DNA of 64,000 nt, from the NCBI GenBank assembly GCA_023974075.1, contig JAMFTG010000071.1, forward strand, positions 62,001-126,000, in the 5' to 3' direction. The translations under genes were made by a program, and so were the position numbers. Position 1 is the first letter of the stretch; each line of letters starts with the position of its first letter. This DNA is from Chaenocephalus aceratus (taxonomy: Eukaryota > Chordata > Actinopteri > Perciformes > Channichthyidae). Below the pieces are notes generated by a model, which searched no databases, was not told where the DNA came from, and worked only from the letters and a program-made list of their open reading frames with translations. This document shows, piece by piece, positions 1-11,390 of this stretch.

Positions 1-60
1 ACGCTGATCTGAAACATGTCTGCGGGTTTCAAACCAATCTGCTTCCTGTCCGTGTCCCAG

Positions 61-289
61 GTACGGCTTCGAGGGCGTCATCCTGTCCATCTACAGTCTG
101 GACCGCGAGGACCTGCACTGCGACGCCTCAGAAACCTGCCACTTCCAGAAGTCCGACGCCATTCTGAAGGAGCTGGACATGCTGGACGCCAAACTGTACC
201 TGGACTTCATCGTTCTCGCCATCTTCTTCTTCTCGCTCAGGCTCATCGCATACTTCGTCCTGCGGTACAAGATCAGCGCCGAGAGGTAG
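61..289 (+). CDS. abcg1: ABCG1-like transporter, terminal coding exon (partial gene)
   Basis: Last exon of an ABCG-subfamily half-transporter, which in vertebrates dimerises to export cholesterol and phospholipid from cells. A splice acceptor (cccag) ends at 60. The exon opens with the last base of a split codon and reads [17 protein letters not shown], then a cysteine pair in [15 protein letters not shown], a hydrophobic segment ([20 protein letters not shown]) that is the last membrane helix, and the end RYKISAER before TAG at 287-289. The loop cysteines and the RYK-AER end fit ABCG1 better than ABCG4, which ends differently. Only about 75 residues are present; the ATP-binding half and other helices lie left of the window. 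The nearest AATAAA is at 331. The exon is intact and not disturbed by the repeats to its right. ABCG1 versus ABCG4 rests on remembered family sequence, not on a search. Confidence 0.9.
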
Positions 290-330
290 AGCCCCACGAA
301 GCCGTTAGCGTTTCGTTAAAAGACTGTGGG

Positions 331-336
331 AATAAA
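331..336 (+). promoter_or_regulatory. Probable polyadenylation signal of abcg1
   Basis: AATAAA lies 42 bases after the abcg1 stop codon. A second AATAAA occurs near 439. Either would give a short 3' UTR; vertebrate ABCG1 transcripts can be longer, so this may be a proximal site only. Confidence 0.5.
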
Positions 337-1680
337 GATTCTACTGATACGTATTTCTAAATCTGATGTGTAGGGGACAAGGATTAGTGCCGGACATGAG
401 GGAATCAAGAGGAGTTCTGTTTTGAGAAACGTTTAAAAAATAAAGTCCACTTTTTGAGAATAACGTTGAAAATGTGAGAAAACTACATTTGAAAGTAAAG
501 TTATAAATGATGAGAATTAAGTCGATATGTCAGAATAAAAGAATAATGGGATTAAAGACAATAGCAACAGAAAGACGTTGATATGCCAAGTATATACATT
601 TAAAGGACGAAGTAGAAAGATCATGAATAAAGTTGAATTTTTGGGGGGGAAATCCAGAATGAATTCAAAATTGGAGATAACATTTATGAAAATAATTCAA
701 AATTTGAAAATCAGATTATCCTAAAAAATATGAGGAAATAATTTGAGTAAAAATGTGAACATTCGTGAAGTTGAACATTTGAGAACACATTTATAAATAT
801 TTGTTTGTAGATATCTTAAAGATTTTAAAGATTGTGAAGTTCTTAAAGGGTTTTAGGTTTTAATTTTCACAGTAAAATGAAACCTTGTTCTTGTAAAACT
901 AAATGCTGCCAGCAGAGGGCAGCACTGCCTCAGGTCCTTCAACACAAGTAAATATATAACATTTCACTTATTGTTTTGATGACTACAAATGAACTTTAAT
1001 CAGTGCTTTTCACACATTTATTTCTTATTTCTCGCATGGAAACATTTTAGATTGCCTACATACATGTTTACCTTATATCATTTGAAATATCATCTATTTG
1101 CATTACCTTAACTGAACTCAAATGAAGTTATCAATAATAATAATAAAATAATAAATGTTATAGACAGATGTAGGACTTAAATCCTTTATGGAGGTTTTGC
1201 ATTTATTTAGAAAAAAAATCCCTAAAAGTAATTTAACTAAAAATAAACCTGGCAAACTTTCCTTTTATGCGATTATTCTCAAAAATAAAAAATGCGTGGC
1301 TTTGAAAATCTTCTGTATTTCTTGATTATTTCCCAACTGTTTCAAAGATTCATTTTGTTTTAAGTAAAACTATAATTTTCACTTATTTCAGAGTCATAAC
1401 GCTGGAGAGAATTAATTTAAATCAGACGTAAGGAGATGGATCAGGCTTCGGCCGGATGTTCTGTTAGAGACGTAGATTGTAATGGTTATGTTAGTTCAGC
1501 CAAACACTGTTTTCTGACTGTTTAGCAATAAATTGAAGACAAATTATTTGACAAAATGTAGACTTTATTTAATCTTTTGATCCTTGAAGATTTCCTTAAA
1601 GAGTCCCTATTCTTCTTTTTGTGATATTCCTTCATTAACTTCCCGAACATCAGTATGTAACGCTCGCACACACCTTAACA
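337..1680. other. AT-rich intergenic DNA with no supported gene
   Basis: This stretch is strongly AT-rich, with many A and T runs and no coherent open frame. The one motif that stands out is the CTCF-like site at 909-922. I see no tRNA, no clear transposon end and no exon-like block. Confidence 0.7.
909..922 (+). promoter_or_regulatory. CTCF-like binding motif
   Basis: CCAGCAGAGGGCAG matches every position of the vertebrate CTCF core consensus (CCASYAGRKGGCRS). It stands in AT-rich DNA between abcg1 and the repeat block, where a GC-rich 14-mer is conspicuous. Occupancy cannot be read from sequence. Confidence 0.5.
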
Positions 1681-2587
1681 TATACACCTGGACATCAGCA
1701 GGAGAGGACTCTTTAAAGTAGAGACACTACATACTGATATACACCTGAACATCTGCAGGAGGACTCTTTAAAGTAGAGACACATACTGATATACACCTGA
1801 ACATCAGCAGGAGAGGACTCTTTAAAGTAGAGACACTACATACTGATATCACACCGAACATCAGCAGGAGATAACTCTTTAAAGTAGAGACACTACATAC
1901 TGATATACACCTGAACATCAGCAGGAGAGGACTCTTTAAAGTAGAGACACTACATACTGATATACACCTGAACATCAGCAGGAGAGGACTCTTTAAAGTA
2001 GAGACACTACATACTGATATACACTTGAACATCAGCAGGAGAGGACTCTTTAAAGTAGAGACACTACACACTGATATACACCTGAACATCAGCAGGAGAG
2101 GACTCTTTAAAGTAGAGACACTACATACTGATATACACCTGAACATCAGCATGAGAGGACTCTTTAAAGTAGAGACACTACACACTGATATACACCTGAA
2201 CATCAGCAGGAGAGGACTCTTTAAAGCAGAGACACTACATACTGATATACACCTGAACATCAGCAGGAGAGGACTCTTTAAAGCAGAGACACTACATACT
2301 GATATACACCTGAACATCAGCAGGAGAGGACTCTTTAAAGTAGAGACACTACACACTGATATACACCTGAACATCAGCAGGAGAGGACTCTTTAAAGTAG
2401 AGACACTACATACTGATATACACCTGAACATCAGCATGAGAGGACTCTTTAAAGTAGAGACACTACACACTGATATACACCTGCACATCAGCAGGAGAGG
2501 ACTCTTTAAAGTAGAGACACTACATACTGATATACACCTGAACATCAGCAGGAGAGGACTCTTTAAAGTAGAGACACTACATACTGA
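1681..2587 (+). repeat. 57-bp minisatellite, array 1 (plus orientation)
   Basis: About 16 head-to-tail copies of a 57-bp unit containing ACATCAGCAGGAGAGGACTC, then TTTAAAGTAGAGACACTACATAC and TGATATACACCTGA-type sequence. Copies differ by single substitutions and small indels. 57 is a multiple of three and the unit lacks stops in one frame on each strand, so long 19-residue-periodic open frames appear on both strands (for example 1727-2545 minus and 2025-2690 plus). These are judged artefacts of the period. The array resumes at 3566-3607 beyond a hAT insertion. Confidence 0.95.
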
Positions 2588-3565
2588 CAGAGATGGGGTC
2601 GTTACTAAAAAAAGTATATATTACATATTACATATTACTTTAAAAAAAAGTAATATATTACACTACTTCGTTACTATCTACATAAAGTAATTCGTTACTT
2701 TACTCGTTACTTTACTCGTTACTTTACTCGCAGGGCCGGCCCGCCCCTCCTACAGGCAGATCACGCAGACTGCTAAAGTTTCAAATGTTCTCTTTAGTTC
2801 AGTTTCCATTGTCGCATAAGACTGATCCAGATAGCTCCTGAATGTTTTCCTATCTGACCATGGCTGTCCTCTGTCTCCTGCTATCTGACCATGGCTGTCC
2901 TCTGTCTCCTGCTATCTGACCGTGGCTGTCCTCTGTCTCCTGCTGTCTGACCGTGGCTGTCCTCTGTCTCCTGCTATCTGACCGTGGCTGTCCTCTGTCT
3001 CCTGCGATCTGACCGTGGCTGTCCTCTGTCTCCTGCTATCTGACCGTGGCTGTCCTCTGTCTCCTGCTATCTGACCGTGGCTGTCCTCTGTCTCCTGCTA
3101 TCTGTATATTTTGCGCAGTCTATCTCTGCTCACGCTGTTGCGTCAGCGTGTTCTCCTGCGTGTTGGCCATGTGTTGCACTGGAACCAGACTTCAGCCGAG
3201 CACGTACGAACTGCGCATGCGTGAGTGGCAATAACTCTCCTTACCAGCAGGCAGCGGTAGTGTGTATTCGTCATTCAAAACAAGCAACAACCGGAAAACA
3301 GAGAAGAAGAACTACGTGTGTGTGATATAAATAAACAACAGCTATGTGCGTTAGCTTCACCTTAGCATGTGTTCTTTGCAGGTGTTTGTTGAGGTTTGAT
3401 TATGACTGATTTTAGAAAGTAACGAAGTAACGCGTGTCGGGGCAATGTTAGTAACTGTAGTGTGATTACTGGATTATAAAAGTAGCGCGTTACACTACTC
3501 CGTTACCGACAAAGTAATATTATTACAGTAACGCGTTACAAAGTAACGCGTTACACCCAACTCTG
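2588..3565. mobile_element. Non-autonomous hAT element inserted in array 1
   Basis: The 978-bp insert has terminal inverted repeats: the left end starts CAGAGATGGGGTCGTTAC and the right end, reverse-complemented, starts CAGAGTTGGGTGTAACGCG. It is flanked by a perfect 8-bp target duplication CATACTGA at 2580-2587 and 3566-3573, the size hAT transposases make. The interior near both ends is rich in GTAACG/CGTTAC subterminal motifs. There is no transposase frame; the open frames at 3046-3325 come from an internal tandem repeat. The minisatellite continues in phase on both sides, so the insertion came after array expansion. Confidence 0.9.
2851..3105 (+). repeat. 31-bp tandem repeat inside the hAT element
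   Basis: About eight copies of a 31-bp unit (TATCTGACCGTGGCTGTCCT followed by CTGTCTCCTGC). Early copies read GACCATGG and later ones GACCGTGG. It is wholly internal to the hAT insert. Confidence 0.9.
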
Positions 3566-3607
3566 CATACTGATATACACTTGAACATCAACAGGAGAGG
3601 ACTCTTA

Positions 3608-4184
3608 CATTCGTAATTTCATATATTATATTTTACTGCATAGTAAATATTATATAATGGGACCAGTGTTTCTGTTAGCATCAGCATTTGCACAGAATTG
3701 CTCCATTATAGTGGAAAATCGGCCAAGCAATTTTTTTTACTTGGAAGCCATGCTATACATTTCTAATGTAAAACTTTGGGGAACTATTTTGGGTTCTCAA
3801 CAGGTCTCTATGAGCTGGCAAGTCCATTATTTGGGGATTAGTTAGAAAAAAATGAAAAGAAACAGAATCAGTGCATCCATTATATAAAGTTGGAGATCTT
3901 AAGAGTTATTGTAAGCTATTCAAGATAAAAGTGTCTCATAATTTAAATATAAAATGAAAAGTTAAGTACAAAAACATTCCTCTCGTGTAGCTGATGCAAC
4001 CTCTCTTGGTATTGGGAGGGGGGGGGGGTTGCATCATCACCGAGTTAATGAAGTCCCTGAGGTCAGAGGTCAGCTGGCCGGCAACATGTATGTTTGTCCT
4101 GTTGTTACGTTTAACAGTTTCCACTTATCCCCCCCGAGGCGAGGACCAGTGAGACCAATCAGAGGCCAGTGATAACCTCCCCTC

Positions 4185-4217
<33 letters not shown>

Positions 4218-4753
4218 ACACACACACACAACACACACACACATATTCTCGTCTGTGTGTGTGTAACGTTCAGTAAGTGTTGCATAAGCGTTTAAACTTC
4301 CAGACTCTAAAAGTTTAGAATCGATACGATAAACTTTATTATCCCCAAAAGGAAATGAGTTCTGGACTCTGTCCTGCAGTTCCACCAGAGATGCAAACCA
4401 TAGAAACTACCAAGTACACGATAAAAGACAATAACATATTATCACATGTGCAAATACACAGTTTACACATACACTTATACACAGACAACATACTGACAAT
4501 GGCGACCTGTTGCACATCCAAGTAAAAAAAATAGCTTGGCCAATTTTCCACGATAATGGAGTGATTCGGTGCAAGGGGAAATCAGTGTGTTGATTTGAGA
4601 ACGCAAAAAAAACCTGCATGTCGACAGTCCCTAATGCAAACTGCAAATATGTCTTTTGTTCAGAAATAAAGGTCATGCTGATGCTAACGGAAACACTAGT
4701 CCCATTATATAATATTTACTATGCAGTAAAATATAATATTTGAAATTACGAAT
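3608..4753. repeat. Foldback structure 1: inverted arms around a 0.77-kb core
   Basis: The left arm (3608-3750) is the reverse complement of the right arm (about 4519-4753): both carry the CATTCGTAATTTC, TTTTACTGCATAGTAAATAT and GTTAGCATCAGCAT blocks and a stretch ending in a run of T plus ACTTGGA. The right arm holds about 95 bases missing from the left. Between the arms lies a core (about 3751-4518) starting CTATACATTTCTAATGT and ending CGACCTGTTGCACA, which recurs at 7067-7864. The arms abut 57-bp arrays of opposite orientation on the two sides. No transposase frame is present. Confidence 0.85.
4187..4243 (+). repeat. (AC)n microsatellite, interrupted
   Basis: An AC dinucleotide tract with two interruptions, inside the foldback core. 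The equivalent tract in the second core copy (7507-7586) is longer and uninterrupted. Confidence 0.95.
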
Positions 4754-5866
4754 GTAAGAGTCCTCTCCTCCTGCTGATGTTCAGGTGTATATCAGTGTGT
4801 AGCGTCTCTACTTTAAAGAGTCCTCTCCTGCTGATGTTCAGGTGTATATCAGTATGTAGTGTCTCTACTTTAAAGAGTCCTCTCCTGCTGATGTTCAGGT
4901 GTATATCAGTATGTAGTGTATCTACTTTAAGAGTCCTCTCCTGCTGATGTTCTGGTGTATATCAGTATGTAGTGTCTCTACTTTAAGAGTCCTCTCCTGC
5001 AGATGTTCAGGTTATCATGTATGTAGTGTCTCTACTTTAAGAGTCCTCTCCTGCTGATGTTCAGGTGTATATCAGTAAGTAGTGTCTCTACTTTAAAGAG
5101 TCCTCTCCTGCTGATGTTCAGGTGTATATCAGTATGTAGTGTTTCTACTTTAAAGAGTCCTCTCCTGCTGATGTTCAGGTGAATATCAGTGTTTAGTGTC
5201 TCTACTTTAAAGAGTCCTCTCCTGCTGATGTTCAGGTGTATATCAGTATGTAGTGTCTCTACTTTAAAGAGTCCTCTCCTGCTGATGTACAGGTGTATAT
5301 CAGTAAGTAGTGTCTCTACTTTAAAGAGTCCTCTCCTGCTGATGTTCAGGTGTATATCAGTATGTAGTGTCTCTCTTAAAGAGTCCTCTCCTGCCGATGC
5401 TCAGGTTATATCAGTATGTAGTGTCTCTACTTTAAAGAGTCCTCTCCTGCTGATGTTCAGGTGTATATCAGTATGTAGTGTCTCTACTTTAAAGAGTCCT
5501 CTCGCTGATGCTCAGGTGTATATCAGTATGTAGAGTCTCTACTTTAAAAGTCCTCTCCTACTGATGTTCAGGTGTATATCAGTATGTAGTGTCTCTACTT
5601 TAAAGAGTCCTCTCCTGCTGATGTTCAGGTGTATATCAGCATGTAGTGTCTCTACTTTAAAGAGTCCTCTCCTGCTGATGTTCAGGTGTATATCAGTATG
5701 TAGTGTTTCTACTTTAAAGAGTCCTCTCCTGCTGATGTTCAGGTGAATATCAGTGTGTAGTGTCTCTACTTTAAAGAGTCCTCTCCTGCTGATGTTCAGG
5801 TGTATATCAGTATGTAGTGTCTCTACTTTAAAGAGTCCTCTCCTGCTGATGTGCAGGTGTGTATCA
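4754..5866 (-). repeat. 57-bp minisatellite, array 2 (minus orientation)
   Basis: Roughly 19 copies of the array 1 unit in reverse complement (GAGTCCTCTCCTGCTGATGT, then TCAGGTGTATATCAGTATGTAGTGTCTCTACTTTAAA). Copies are more decayed at the left end, with several single-base deletions between 4920 and 5060. The open frames here (5189-5533, 5564-5746, 5753-5980 plus) are 19-residue periodic and judged non-genic. The array links foldback structure 1 to structure 2. Confidence 0.95.
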
Positions 5867-7504
5867 GGATGTGAGTATCTAGAGCTTGGTGTCCTTCTTA
5901 GTCACCGACTGGAGCAGTGTTCTGTTTTGTGGACAGGAAAGACAAGTCTCTGCACCCCTGAATTGGATTGTGTGGTCTGAACAACAATAGGTAACCCCTC
6001 TGACCCATCTAACATGCTTTTGAACTCATGAAAGGCATTACTGTTTATCACCAAACTAGACCTTGGAAATGCCTTTGATCTGGTTTGCATTCGGGAGGGT
6101 GATGAATGTAAGCACCTCCAGTGGCCGTCATGAGTACTTGGTCATGTCCTTCGATCAGACTAACACCCCTGCAGACTTCCAAGCCTTAGTGAACAATGTA
6201 GGACGTGCTGAATAAATGTGTCTTTGTCCACCTGCATGCCATGTTCCAGAAGCAGGAACACCCTGCAGAGGAGGAGGAGGTACTTCCTGTTTCCTGCGTG
6301 GTTGGTGCTCTAATGGGAAATTGAGGTAAAGGTAAAAAAGTCTCACGTTAACTCTTCTCTCCAACAATAGGGCTTTGTGCATTGGTGTGACATTAACCAA
6401 CTACATGTAAAAACACTGAGGAGGTGGTGGGGGACCCTGACAGTGGGAGTGACCTTAGACCGGTAGTTATCCATACAGTACCCAGAACTCAGGGGCGTTC
6501 ACTTTGATAGTGCACTCAGCTGCAGGGTCCATGGTGATAGTCTTCAGCAGCAGGTATGTGTGGATAGACTTAGGGCCGGTGGAGCTGAGGGGAAATTCAG
6601 GGTTTCATTCTGGTGCTGTAGACACGTCATGAACACACATGCACAAACAGGATCACATGCATTATTTGAGAGGTGGCAGGGCGAAAGGGCTGCTCGGGAG
6701 CAGATGGGGCTTCAGTGCCTTGCTCCAGGGCACCTCTGGCATTTTGCTCAGAACCGGGGGAACTCTCAGTACCCAAGCCAAGTCCCTTCAGACCTGGCAG
6801 TGCAGCTGAGATCACAGATCGCTCGCCTGGTACAGACTGCTATGAAAAGAAAAAAACATCAATCCTCCCCAAATCATCTTTGAGTAGTCCATCATTAGAC
6901 AGACACAACACATGTATGATCCCCCACCTCCACATCCTCTAGCCCCCAGAAGGAGACTCAGCGTCCCTCAAAAAAGGTTAAAACGGTTAAAACCACTAAT
7001 TCCTGACAATACGCTTTCAACAAACAGATGTAATGTAGTTTATAATGTTGGTCATGAGTTTGTACTATACATTTCTAATGTGAAACTTTGGGGAACTATT
7101 TTGGGTTCTCTACAGGTCTTTATGAGCTGGCAAGTCCATTATTTGGGGATTAATTACAAAGAAAAGAAACGTTGGTATCGGCCCAGATTCAGTGCATCCA
7201 TGATATGAAGTTGGACATCTTAAGAGTTATTGTAAGCTATTCAAGATAAAAGTGTCTGATAATTTAAATATAAAATGAAAAGTTAAGTACAAAACATTCC
7301 TCTCGTGTAGCTGATGCAACCTCTCTTGGTATTGGGAGGGGGGGGGGGGTTGCATCATCACCGAGTTAATGAAGTCCCTGAGGTCAGAGGTCAGCTGGCC
7401 GGCAACATGTATGTTTGTCCTGTTGTTACGTTTAACAGTTTCCACTTATCCCCCCGAGGCGAGGACCAGTGAGACCAATCAGAGGCTGCTGACAACCTCC
7501 CCTC

Positions 7505-7588
<84 letters not shown>

Positions 7589-9006
7589 ATATTCTCGTGT
7601 GTGTGTGTGCAACGGTCAGTAAGTGTTTGCATAAGCGTTTAAACTTCCAGACTCTAAAAGTTTAGAATCGATACGATAAACTTTATTATCCCCAAAAGAA
7701 AATGAGTTCTGGACTCTGTCCTGCAGTTCCACAAGAGATACAAACCATAGAAACTACCAAGTACACGATAAAAGACAATAACATATTAGCACTTGTGCAA
7801 ATACAACAGTTTACACATACACTTATACACAGACAACATACTGACAATGGCGACCTGTTGCACAAACCTCATGACCAACATTTAAACTATACATTTCATC
7901 TGTTTGTTGAAAGCGTATTGTCAGGAATTAGTGCTTTTAACCGTTTTAACCTTTTTTGAGGGACGCTGAATCTCCTTCTGGGGGCTAGAGGATGTGGAGG
8001 TGGGGGATCATACATGTGTTGTGTCTGTCTAATGATGGACTACTCAAAGATGATTTGGGGAGGATTGATGTTTTTTTCTTTTCATAGCAGTCTGTACCAG
8101 GCGAGCGATCTGTGATCTCAGCTGCACTGCCAGGTCTGAAGGGACTTGGCTTGGGTACTGAGAGTTCCCCGGTTCTGAGCAAAATGCCAGAGGTGCCCTT
8201 GAGCAAGGCACTGAAGCCCCATCTGCTCCCGAGCTGCCCTTTCGCCCTGCCACCTCTCAAATATGCATGTGATCCTGTTTGTGCATGTGTGTTCATGACG
8301 TGTCTACAGCACCAGAATGAAACCCTGGATTTCCCCTCAGCTCCACCGGCCCTACGTCTATCCACACACACCTGCTGTGGAAGACTATCAACAGATAACT
8401 ACCGGTCTAAGGTCACTCCCACTGTCAGGGTCCCCCACCACCTCCTCAGTGTTTTTACATGTAGTTGGTTAATGTCACACCAATGCACAAAGCCCTATTT
8501 TTGGAGAGAAGAGTTAACGTGAGACTTTTTGACCTTACCCCCGATTTCCCATTAGAGCACCAATCACGCAGGAAACAGGAAGTACCTCCTCCTCCTCTGC
8601 AGGGTGTTCCTGCTTCTGGAACATGGCATGCAGGTGGACAAAGACACATTTATTCAGCACGTCCTACATTGTTCACTGAGGCTTGGAAGTCTGCAGGGGT
8701 GTTAGTCTGATCGAAGGACATGACCAAGTACTCATAACGGCCACTGGAGGTGCTTACATTCATCACCCTCCCGAATGCAAACCAGATCAAAGGCATTTCC
8801 AAGGTCTAGTTTGGTGAAAACAGTAATGCCTTTCATGAGTTCAAAAGCATGTCAGATGGGTCAGAGGGGTTACCTATTGTTTACAGTGGTGGCGTTCAGA
8901 CCACACAATCCAATACAGGCACGCAGAGACTTGTCTTTCCTGTCCACAAAACAGAACACTGCTCCAGCCGGTGACTAAGAAGGACACCAAGCTCTAGATA
9001 CTCACA
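5867..9006. repeat. Foldback structure 2: ~1.15-kb inverted arms around the same core
   Basis: The left arm 5867-7062 is the near-complete reverse complement of 7864-9006. Matching landmarks run from the outer GAGTATCTAGAGCTTGGTGT through the AGGAGGAGGTACTTCCTG block to the inner GTTGGTCATGAGTTTG. The loop (7063-7863) is the core also found in structure 1. Outside the arms lie array 2 (minus) and array 3 (plus), so pairing could extend well into the minisatellites, giving arms beyond 2 kb. Open frames inside the arms appear in mirrored pairs (6155-6400 minus with 8465-8710 plus; 6673-6942 plus with 8044-8253 minus), as the symmetry predicts. No known protein is recognisable. Confidence 0.9.
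7507..7586 (+). repeat. (AC)40 microsatellite
   Basis: A perfect 80-bp AC tract in the loop core of foldback structure 2. It follows a G-rich run at about 7335-7350, also present at about 4015-4028 in the other core copy. Confidence 0.98.
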
Positions 9007-10358
9007 TCCTGATACACACCTGAACATCTGCAGGAGAGGACTCTTTAAAGTAGAGACAATACATACTGATATACACCTGAACATCAGCAGAAGAGGACTC
9101 TTTAAAGTAGAGACACTACATACTGATATACACCTGGACATCAGCAGGAGAGGACTCTTTAAAGTAGAGACACTACATACTGATATACACCTGAACATCA
9201 GCAGGAGAGGACTCTTTAAAGTAGAGACACTACATACTGATATACATCTGAACATCAGCAGGAGAGGACTCTTTAAAGTAGAGACACTACATACTGATAT
9301 ACACCTGCACATCAGCTGGAGAGGACTCTTTAAAGTAGAGACACTACATACTGATATACACCTGAACATCAGCAGGAGAGGACTCTTTAAAGTAGAGACA
9401 CTACATACTGATATACATCTGAACATCAGCAGGAGAGGACTCTTTAAAGTAGAGACACTACATACTGATATACACCTGAACATCAGCAGGAGAGGACTCT
9501 TTAAAGTAGAGACACTACATACTTTAAAGTAGATACACTACATACTGATATACACCTGCACATCAGCAGGTCAGGACTCTTTAAAGTAGAGACACTACAT
9601 ACTTTAAAGTAGAGACACCACATACTGATATACACCTGCACATCAGCTGGAGAGGACTCTTTAAAGTAGAGACACTACATACTTTAAAGTAGATACACTA
9701 CATACTGATATACACCTGAATAACCAGCAGGTGAGGACTCTTTAAAGTAGAGACACTACATACTGATATACACCTGAACATCAGCAGGAGAGGACTCTTT
9801 AAATTAGATACACTACATACTGATATCCACCTGAACATCAGCAGGAGAGGACTCTTTAAAGTAGATACACTACATACTGATATACACCTGAACATCAGCA
9901 GGAGAGGACTCTTTAAAGTAGAGACACTACATACTGATATACACCTGAACATCAGCAGGAGAGGACTCTTTAAAGTAGAGACACTACATACTGATATACA
10001 CCTGAACTTCAGCAGGAGAGGACTCTTTAAAGTAGAGACACTACATACTGATATACACCTGAACTTCAGCAGGACAGGACTCTTCAAAGTAGAGACACTA
10101 CATACTTTAAAGTAGAGACACTACATACTGATATACACCTGAACATCAGCAGGAGAGGACTCTTTAAAGTAGAGACACTACATACTGATATGCACCTGAA
10201 AATCAGCAGGAGATGACTCTTTAAAGTGGAGACACTACATACTGATATACACCTGAACATCAGCAGGAGAGGACTCTTTAAAGTAGAGACACTACATACT
10301 GATATACACCTGAACATCAGCAGGAGAGGACTCTTTAAAGTAGAGACATACTGATATA
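9007..10358 (+). repeat. 57-bp minisatellite, array 3 (plus orientation)
   Basis: About 23 copies of the 57-bp unit, in the same orientation as array 1. Some units are chimeric: a short extra ACTTTAAAGTAGAGACACTACAT-type piece recurs near 9520, 9600, 9680 and 10105, making longer higher-order units. Long periodic open frames on the minus strand (8896-9483, 9698-10087, 10084-10362) are products of the repeat. A small stub of the array is found beyond the next insertion, at about 10966-10993. Confidence 0.95.
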
Positions 10359-10965
10359 CCAACCCAGTCTCACGGCATTTCGTGTTATAGTCACGAAATT
10401 AATGTAATCTATTGATTTGTGTTCACCAACACGATTTTCGCATTTTTTTCATTGCACACATAACGATTTTAAAAGCAATGTATTTCTATTGGTAGTATGT
10501 TTCATGCCTGCACCACGTCTTTTTGTCTGGTCGGGTCTTGGAATACCAGAAGCTGTGTGGTTCATAAAGACATTTTCTTACTCAATATCTTACCCTAAGC
10601 CTAACCATCCCTTTTATTTTGGATTGTATAATGTCGGAGTTTTTTTGCCGTCCGTGAGGAAAATAAATGGCTCAGAGCCTCAGAATACTGAAATCTGTAT
10701 TTGTAGTCATCTTTCTTTCCCTCTAATTTGTTATTCTTTGGTGCAGGCGTGAAACACACTATCAATAGAAATACATTGCTTCTGAAATCGTTCTGTCAGA
10801 ATACTGAAATCTGTATTTTTTTGTATATGTTTTTCCTTCTAATTTGTTATTATTTACATTGCTTTTGAAATCGTTCTATGTGAAATGGCGAAATCGTGTT
10901 GGTGAACACGAATCAATAGATTCATTTTGTGACTATAACACAAAATACCATGAGACTGTGTTGGA
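10359..10965. mobile_element. TIR element inserted at the end of array 3 (family unresolved)
   Basis: The left end starts CCAACCCAGTCTCACGGCAT and the right end reverse-complemented starts CCAACACAGTCTCATGGTAT. The inverted repeat extends about 90 bases and includes TGTTATAGTCAC and TTCACCAACACGATTT. The array sequence TATACACCTGAACATCAGC resumes on the right, so this is an insertion into the minisatellite. A clean target duplication is not visible. There is no transposase; the frame at 10417-10752 shows no known domain. Confidence 0.75.
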
Positions 10966-10999
10966 TTATACACCTGAACATCAGCAGGAGATGACGAAA

Positions 11000-11390
11000 G
11001 ATGAGCGATCCAAAAAATGTTGTGCAATAACTCTGCCTATATGTTCTTGAGAGCTTCTAAATTGCAGGTGGTCTTTTCACACTACACAAGGAGTGGTTGT
11101 ACCATATTTACAACACTTATTCACAAGTGGGATGGGGTGTCAGGCACATAATTGCAGCCTTCTAAGCAGTGGCGGCGCTAGGGGGTGGCTACTTGGGCTC
11201 AAGCCCCGGATGTTATCTGAAAAGCCCCAAATGTTTCCCTTAAAGATGTTTTATTTTTTTTAAAACGTCTCTTGAGTAATGTGAAGTACAACAGAGAGGC
11301 AGCAGCTGCGGGACAGTAGCCTGCGTACTGCATAGCCTCTCCTGCCCTGAAGGAGAAGTGATCCTTCGTTAGTGCGAACAGTCGCACCGC
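11000..11390. other. Unclassified repeat-like DNA
   Basis: No gene is visible. At 11167 a CAGTGGCGGCGCTAG sequence resembles the left end of fish hAT elements, but I find no matching right end, so it may be a truncated copy. Confidence 0.35.

Noticed and set aside
1727..2545. 272-codon minus-strand open frame and its plus-strand counterpart in the 57-bp arrays
   Set aside because: Perfect 19-residue periodicity, open on both strands and broken by indels in array 2. Best explained by the repeat period, not by coding.
7391..7665. Open frames made of Thr-His or Cys-Val runs
   Set aside because: Translation of the AC microsatellite on both strands.
1681..10360. CRISPR-like array
   Set aside because: The 57-bp repeats are contiguous with no unique spacers, and the genome is clearly eukaryotic.
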